A stretch of 56,996 nt of DNA. Origin: Sphingobacterium allocomposti (lineage in GTDB: Bacteria; Bacteroidota; Bacteroidia; Sphingobacteriales; Sphingobacteriaceae). The stretch spans positions 1 to 56,996 of the forward strand of contig NZ_VNHX01000029.1 in NCBI RefSeq assembly GCF_008124885.1. The letters run 5' to 3'. This document shows, in pieces, positions 52,658-56,996 of the stretch. Position 1 is the stretch's first letter. Every line of letters starts with the position of its first letter. The translations under genes and the position numbers were made by a program. Below the pieces are notes generated by a model. The model was not told where the DNA came from, did not search any database, and saw only the letters and a list, made by a program, of their open reading frames with translations.

Positions 52658-53164
52658 ATGGAAATTGAAGAAGCATCTGCAACGCAATGGAGCATCTTAT
52701 CGGATCTTGCCCAACGGAGCTGGCGGGCGGGCTACAAGGATGTGTTGTCGACGGAACAAATTGAGTTCATGCTGGAAAAGTCGTATAGCCAGCCCGGAAT
52801 TTTGGAAGCAATGGATAAAGGACAGCGGTTTTACCTGGGCAGCTGCGGTGGGCGCGCTGTGGGTTTTATCGCTTTACAGAGAGCGGACAATGGCGTTCTG
52901 CGGATAGAAAAGCTGTATCTCCTTCCGGAGGTACAAGGTAAAGGATATGGGCAGCAATTTATAGGGTTTGCGGAACAGGAGGCTTCTAAGCAGAAATGCT
53001 CACAGCTTGAACTGAATGTCAACAGAAAGAATAAAGCGTACTATTTCTATAGGAAGCAAGGGTTCGAAGTGACTGCCGAGATCGATATTCCCTATTTCGG
53101 TTTCTTACTCGATGACTACATCATGCGAAAGAAGGTTGTTAGGGTTAATAAGGCAGATAGCTAA
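52658..53164 (+). CDS. GNAT family N-acetyltransferase
   Basis: A 168-aa acetyltransferase. The acetyl-CoA binding motif is LYLLPEVQGKGYGQQFIGFAE near 88-108 (Q/RxxGxG as QGKGYG), followed by LNVNRKNKAYYFYRKQGFEV near 127-146 and a C-terminal MRKK. Substrate unknown. Confidence 0.88.
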   Translation: MEIEEASATQWSILSDLAQRSWRAGYKDVLSTEQIEFMLEKSYSQPGILEAMDKGQRFYLGSCGGRAVGFIALQRADNGVLRIEKLYLLPEVQGKGYGQQFIGFAEQEASKQKCSQLELNVNRKNKAYYFYRKQGFEVTAEIDIPYFGFLLDDYIMRKKVVRVNKADS

Positions 53165-53176
53165 TGGCAGATAGCT

Positions 53177-53204
53177 GTGGAGACGCAAGATCTTGCGTCT
53201 CCAC
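53177..53204. repeat. 28-bp perfect palindrome between convergent genes
   Basis: GTGGAGACGCAAGA at 53177-53190 is followed directly by its reverse complement TCTTGCGTCTCCAC at 53191-53204, with no loop, centred on AGATCT. It stands between the GNAT and M28 genes, which converge here. Similar GAGACGC palindromes are common dispersed repeats in other genomes. There is no T run, so termination is not obvious. Confidence 0.9.
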
Positions 53205-53265
53205 TACTCACTACTAACATCTAATTTCTCACTTTGGACTTCTCACTTCCATAAGACCTTCGCGG

Positions 53266-54588
53266 TCAGTCTTTTAATTTCTCTACTCTCGAGGGGGTCT
53301 GTGTGCCGTTTACGATCCCGGTAACGCCCTGAGCGATAGCCTCAATGCTCGATTTGATATTGTTTATGTCCAACGTCGACAGTTCGTCTTTCACCGTGTG
53401 ATAAAATTCGTCCTTGTCTATCTGCGAGGTTGAAAACGTATGTGCAGGAACACCTAGTGCCGCCAGCACGGCGTTGTCGCTTCTATAAAAGAGGTTTTGC
53501 TGCGGATAAGGATCAGGATGGAATGTAAAGGCCGTCCCTTTAACATTCGATTGCATCAGCTGCGCCAGATCAGAGTGGTGGTACCCGGTGACATACAGTG
53601 AATTGGGGCCGAACTTCGAATCTTTTCCGATCATTTCGATATTGATCATGGCCACGACTTTATCTGGATCGATGCGGTTAGAGAAATATTTCGAACCAAA
53701 CATGCCTATCTCCTCGGCCGTAAACGCAACAAAAATTAAAGTTCGCTCGTTATTACCCAGTTTCTTAAAATGTTTAGCCAGGGCAATCATGGCCGTGGTG
53801 CCCGAGGCATCATCGTCTGCTCCGTTTGCAATGGAATCCTGGTTGACCGGGTCGAGGATCCCGATATGGTCGTAGTGTGCTGAGAATACAACGAACTCGT
53901 CGGCCCTGGACTTGCCTGGAATAACGGCCGCAACATTGAATAGAGGAAAGTCTTCGTGCTTGGTACGGGCTTCTATCCGGAAGTCGTGCGCAGCTTTTCT
54001 CTTAAGGATAAACACTTTGCTTGGTCCGTAGGTGGCGGTTTCCTGTTTAGTGACTACATTTTCGCGGGCAAAGATTTTCTTGAATCGATCCATCATGGAT
54101 TCGAAGGAAGGATCGACCCAAACAACGCGGTTACTTGTATCATTGCGGACAATGTCCCGAAAACGGGCGGAAAAATCTTCTCCTGCTTTAATTTCCAGGG
54201 ACGTTATGCCGGCCTGTTTGTCCCAGGATAAAGTAGGTTGACTGCTGATGATAAGAAATTCTTCCGGCGGAAGCGCGGCACCGTTTACCTCTATCCGCTG
54301 CTCTTCACTGCTTACCTTGGTAACATGAAAGCTCTGTCTGTAATTTTTTTCTGCGTAGGGTTCCAGTCCTGCCTTTTGAAACTCCTGGGCGATGAAGTCG
54401 GCGGCTTTTTCAATATCAGGAGTCAGCGCTGCACGACCGCGCATGCTGTCGTCAGTGAGCGTTTGAATAATGCGCTGGATGTCGTGTGTGTCTACGGTCT
54501 GCGCTTGACTCGTTCGAACGGTGGAAAGACCCTGTAAGATAAGCAGGACCGTCCAGAAGGAAGGTTTTATTTTCATAGCTGTGCTCAT
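53266..54588 (-). CDS. secreted M28 family zinc peptidase
   Basis: A 440-aa predicted aminopeptidase. A signal peptide is present (cleavage near RTSQAQ, about residue 30). Zinc and catalytic motifs are SAHYDHIG near 237-244, NGADDDASGTTAM near 255-267 and FTAEEIGMFGSKYF near 289-302, with the final ligand His in KDEFYHTVKDE near 403-413. A PA-like insert precedes the peptidase domain. A second ATG at 54576 (MKIKPSFW) could be the true start. Confidence 0.93.
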   Translation of the reverse strand: MSTAMKIKPSFWTVLLILQGLSTVRTSQAQTVDTHDIQRIIQTLTDDSMRGRAALTPDIEKAADFIAQEFQKAGLEPYAEKNYRQSFHVTKVSSEEQRIEVNGAALPPEEFLIISSQPTLSWDKQAGITSLEIKAGEDFSARFRDIVRNDTSNRVVWVDPSFESMMDRFKKIFARENVVTKQETATYGPSKVFILKRKAAHDFRIEARTKHEDFPLFNVAAVIPGKSRADEFVVFSAHYDHIGILDPVNQDSIANGADDDASGTTAMIALAKHFKKLGNNERTLIFVAFTAEEIGMFGSKYFSNRIDPDKVVAMINIEMIGKDSKFGPNSLYVTGYHHSDLAQLMQSNVKGTAFTFHPDPYPQQNLFYRSDNAVLAALGVPAHTFSTSQIDKDEFYHTVKDELSTLDINNIKSSIEAIAQGVTGIVNGTQTPSRVEKLKD

Positions 54589-54806
54589 GGTTTTTGCTTC
54601 AAAATTGTGTGTAGTTCAGTTGTACCGTAAAGATTTATGTGTGTGCACCGGCGTAATTTTCGGCAGAAAAAGCAACAACCTGCTCATTGGCATCGCCCCG
54701 TGTGCCCTAAAGCCGACTATAAATTTCTCACGCACCTACTTAAACAGAATCGAAGATATTGCATACCAACATAAATTTCTCTAAGTTTGATAAAAGTATA
54801 AAAAAT

Positions 54807-55121
54807 ATGAAAGAAGTTACAGTTCAAGAGTTGAAAAACATGATGGATCGCAATGACGAATTTCAGTTGATTGACGTTCGCGAACCGTTCGAATATGAAG
54901 TGTCCAACCTGAATGGTCTAAATATTCCGTTGGCAGGAATTGTTATAGAATCGGATAAGGTAGCAAAGGACCGACCTGTAATCATACAATGCCGTAGCGG
55001 CAAGCGCAGTGCACAGGCGGTTATGTTGCTCGAACAGCAGGGGTTTGATAACCTTGCTAACCTGAAGGGCGGAATTCTGGCTTGGAAAGAGGAGATCGAT
55101 CCGGACATGGATGTTTACTAG
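54807..55121 (+). CDS. single-domain rhodanese
   Basis: A 104-aa protein. The ATG at 54807 gives MKEVTVQELKNMMDR; an earlier ATG at 54759 would add 16 unlikely residues. The domain has LIDVREPFEYEVSNLNGLNIPLAG near 21-44 and the active loop QCRSGKRSAQAV with the catalytic Cys near residue 68. It probably transfers sulfane sulfur; the partner is unknown. A terminator follows. Confidence 0.92.
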   Translation: MKEVTVQELKNMMDRNDEFQLIDVREPFEYEVSNLNGLNIPLAGIVIESDKVAKDRPVIIQCRSGKRSAQAVMLLEQQGFDNLANLKGGILAWKEEIDPDMDVY

Positions 55122-55145
55122 CAGGAAACAGAAAGAAATAGCAAA

Positions 55146-55175
55146 GGAGGCTCTCAGCCTCCCATTTTAATTTTT
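55146..55175 (+). terminator. intrinsic terminator of the rhodanese gene
   Basis: GGAGGCT (55146-55152) pairs with AGCCTCC (55156-55162) with a CTC loop, followed by CATTTTAATTTTT. A second, longer-range pair, AAAAAAAGAAG (55176-55186) with CTTCTTTTTTTT (55215-55226), comes just after. Confidence 0.75.
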
Positions 55176-55366
55176 AAAAAAAGAAGGGCTCTGCCGTGAA
55201 ATCGTCAGTGTTTGCTTCTTTTTTTTGTCTGATCCTAAAGAAAACTAACGGTATATCAGAAAAACCATAAATATTTAATGTCCTGCCAATTTAATCGTTT
55301 TGTGCGTAGAAGTTTTTTATTTTTAACCTGTAAATAAAACCAAGTAAACACATAAACAGCATTGTT

Positions 55367-56791
55367 ATGGCAGTTACAAATTCAGTGAATAACAGTTTTT
55401 TCGAGAGCGTCCTACGCAACTTTGACAAAGCCGCTAAACATACACGGTTTGACAAAGGAATACTTGACCAGATCAAAGCCTGTAACTCTATTCTGCGGGT
55501 AAAGTTTCCTGTGAAGATCGGCGATAAGATCGAAGTTATCGAAGCTTACCGCGTCCAACACTCACATCATAAACTACCGTGTAAGGGAGGAATACGCTTC
55601 AGTATGGAAGTAGATCAGGAGGAAGTGATGGCTCTGGCGTCGCTGATGACCTATAAATGTGCTATCGTTAATGTCCCGTTCGGAGGTGGTAAAGGCGGTA
55701 TAAAGATAGATTCTAAAAAGTACTCTGCATTCGAGTTGGAAAAAATCACGCGACGGTATACTTCGGAGTTGTGCAAAAAGAATTTCATTGGTCCGGGGAT
55801 CGATGTTCCGGCTCCAGACTATGGTACGGGAGCCCGGGAGATGAGCTGGATTTTAGATACCTATTCGTCATTGAATCCGAACGATGTCAATTCACAGGCT
55901 TGTGTAACGGGAAAGCCGATCTCGCAGGGCGGTGTTCGCGGACGTACGGAAGCCACTGGACTGGGTGTGTTCTTCGGTGTTAGGGAAGCTTGTTCGTTTG
56001 CTGAAGACATGGAGAAACTAGGATTGAGTACCGGCTTGGCAGGAAAAAGGGTGATTGTGCAGGGCTTGGGCAATGTCGGCTATCATGCGGCCATGTATTT
56101 TCAGGAGGCCGGCGCAAAGCTTGTAGGCCTCATTGAATATGACGGCGCTATTTACGATGAAAACGGATTGGACCTCCATGCTGTGCAGGCACACCGCCAG
56201 AAGTCGGGCGGCATTGTCAATTATCCGGGAGCGATCAGCTTTGCCGATCCTTCGGAAGGTTTGGAGCAGCCTTGTGATATCCTTATTCCGGCGGCGTTGG
56301 AGAGTGTTATCCATAAGGGCAACGCAGACCGCATACAAGCCAAAATCGTGGGTGAAGCGGCGAACGGCCCGTTGACCTCGGAGGCGGACGACATTTTAAA
56401 TAAGAAAGGCGTACTCATTATTCCGGATATTTATCTAAACGCAGGTGGTGTAACGGTTTCTTATTTCGAATGGCTTAAGAATTTGAGCCATGTGCGGTAC
56501 GGACGGCTTGAAAAGCGCTTTAACGAGAACATGTATAAGGAGGTCGTGGATATCATTGAGTCGACCACCGGAAAGAGGGTCTCTGACCTGGAACGAAAAA
56601 CGATTCTCCGCGGACCCGACGAGATCGATTTGGTACACTCCGGGCTGGAGGACACGATGATCAATGCTTATCGCGAAATCAGAGATATTTATGTGTCCCA
56701 GGAAGGGGTAGAAGATTTAAGAACGGCCGCTTTCGTCTGTGCGATCAATAAGATCGGTGTGGCCTATGAAGAGCTTGGTATTTTCCCATAG
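55367..56791 (+). CDS. glutamate dehydrogenase (Glu/Leu/Phe/Val family)
   Basis: A 474-aa enzyme that interconverts glutamate and 2-oxoglutarate plus ammonia. The active region includes LPCKGGIRFSMEVDQEEV near 67-84 and VPFGGGKGGIKID near 103-115, with catalytic Lys residues in KGG and GKGG. The nucleotide-binding motif is VIVQGLGNVGYHAAMYF near 230-246. The substrate could also be leucine or another amino acid in principle; length and motifs fit GDH best. It lies 245 bases after the rhodanese gene. Confidence 0.94.
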   Translation: MAVTNSVNNSFFESVLRNFDKAAKHTRFDKGILDQIKACNSILRVKFPVKIGDKIEVIEAYRVQHSHHKLPCKGGIRFSMEVDQEEVMALASLMTYKCAIVNVPFGGGKGGIKIDSKKYSAFELEKITRRYTSELCKKNFIGPGIDVPAPDYGTGAREMSWILDTYSSLNPNDVNSQACVTGKPISQGGVRGRTEATGLGVFFGVREACSFAEDMEKLGLSTGLAGKRVIVQGLGNVGYHAAMYFQEAGAKLVGLIEYDGAIYDENGLDLHAVQAHRQKSGGIVNYPGAISFADPSEGLEQPCDILIPAALESVIHKGNADRIQAKIVGEAANGPLTSEADDILNKKGVLIIPDIYLNAGGVTVSYFEWLKNLSHVRYGRLEKRFNENMYKEVVDIIESTTGKRVSDLERKTILRGPDEIDLVHSGLEDTMINAYREIRDIYVSQEGVEDLRTAAFVCAINKIGVAYEELGIFP

Positions 56792-56847
56792 AGCGCCCGC
56801 ACGGTTATTAAGAAAAGAGGTTGTCTAAAAAGCCTTTTTTTAAAAGG

Positions 56848-56880
56848 AATCCCCGATACGTGAAAGTGTCGGGGATTTTT
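56848..56880 (+). terminator. hairpin terminator inside the IS left end
   Basis: AATCCCCGAtAC (56848-56859) pairs with GTGTCGGGGATT (56866-56877) around GTGAAA, followed by TTTATT. It would stop read-through from glutamate dehydrogenase and shield the IS gene from outside transcription. Confidence 0.75.
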
Positions 56881-56926
56881 ATTGTTTGTCCTAAAAAATG
56901 TTTATTTTTAGGTGTACCCAAACAAT

Positions 56927-56996
56927 ATGGCAAACATACTATTCAAAGCATTACCATCCAATAGTCCGAGTCTTTTTCCGGAAGATATTTTTGCAA
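56927..56996 (+). CDS. transposase start, cut by the right edge
   Basis: The first 23 residues, MANILFKALPSNSPSLFPED, resemble the beginning of IS1182-like transposases, which begin with a similar LFP-type stretch before the HPVR motif. Only the N-terminus is present, so the family call rests mainly on the upstream terminal-repeat-like sequence. Confidence 0.45.
   Translation, partial: MANILFKALPSNSPSLFPEDIFA

Larger units (their letters stand above)
56817..56996 (+). mobile_element. left end of a probable IS element (IS1182-like), truncated by the window edge
   Basis: GAGGTTGTCTAAAAAGCC at 56817-56834 resembles the GAGG(C/T)TGTC-type terminal inverted repeats of IS1182-like elements. A hairpin at 56848-56880 and a transposase-like start at 56927 follow. 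The right end is outside the window, so a matching terminal repeat and target duplication cannot be seen. Confidence 0.5.

Overview
The window looks like chromosomal DNA of a Bacteroidota bacterium, most likely of the Sphingobacteriaceae or a close relative. Supporting signs are the gliding-motility lipoprotein GldH, a Bacteroidota-type RicT with a Cys-rich start, a tricorn-like S41 protease, an Ig-like lipoprotein of the CANVQRPSGGPKD type, several -7 boxes of the form TAnnTTTG, weak Shine-Dalgarno signals and some TTG starts. No rRNA or tRNA gene was seen. Assignments come from reading the protein and DNA sequences by eye; no database search was run.

Layout. Positions 1-7.3 kb hold mostly minus-strand genes (tricorn-like protease, zinc-ribbon protein, Nif3-like protein, membrane protein, RsmI-like methylase), then apaG on plus. 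Positions 7.5-13 kb hold an ABC-F ATPase, mnmG and a lipoprotein on plus, with a pair of parS-like sites between the ABC-F gene and mnmG. At 13-17.9 kb, nadB (minus) and nadA (plus) diverge from an AT-rich gap full of DnaA-box-like sites, followed by thiL. This nadB/nadA gap is the best candidate for the replication origin, and gene strand bias changes around it. A 1.1 kb gene-poor stretch (17.9-19.1 kb) holds three evenly spaced palindromes and other repeats.

Positions 19-25.6 kb carry the lower part of leucine breakdown: acetoacetate-CoA ligase, methylcrotonyl-CoA carboxylase beta subunit, acyl-CoA dehydrogenase, HMG-CoA lyase and an enoyl-CoA hydratase relative. The biotin-carrying alpha subunit is not in the window. 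Then come scpA, dxs, dnaA, two small Spy-like secreted proteins, and a minus-strand run holB-ricT-gldH-lpxK, followed by dnaN. So replication and segregation functions (parS sites, putative oriC, scpA, dnaA, holB, dnaN) lie within about 30 kb.

Positions 38-41.4 kb hold a DedA protein, a CAP-domain protein, yicC, gmk and nadD (the third NAD biosynthesis gene here). kduD-kduI (uronate catabolism) follow on minus. Next is a 21-bp tandem repeat array (about 43.59-44.14 kb) that is open in several frames and is the strangest element in the window. The rest is csbD, surE, mqnD, secA, a SPOR protein, an M20 peptidase, a degenerate thiamine-pyrophosphokinase-like protein, a GNAT, an M28 peptidase, a rhodanese and glutamate dehydrogenase. 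The right edge cuts into what appears to be the left end of an insertion sequence.
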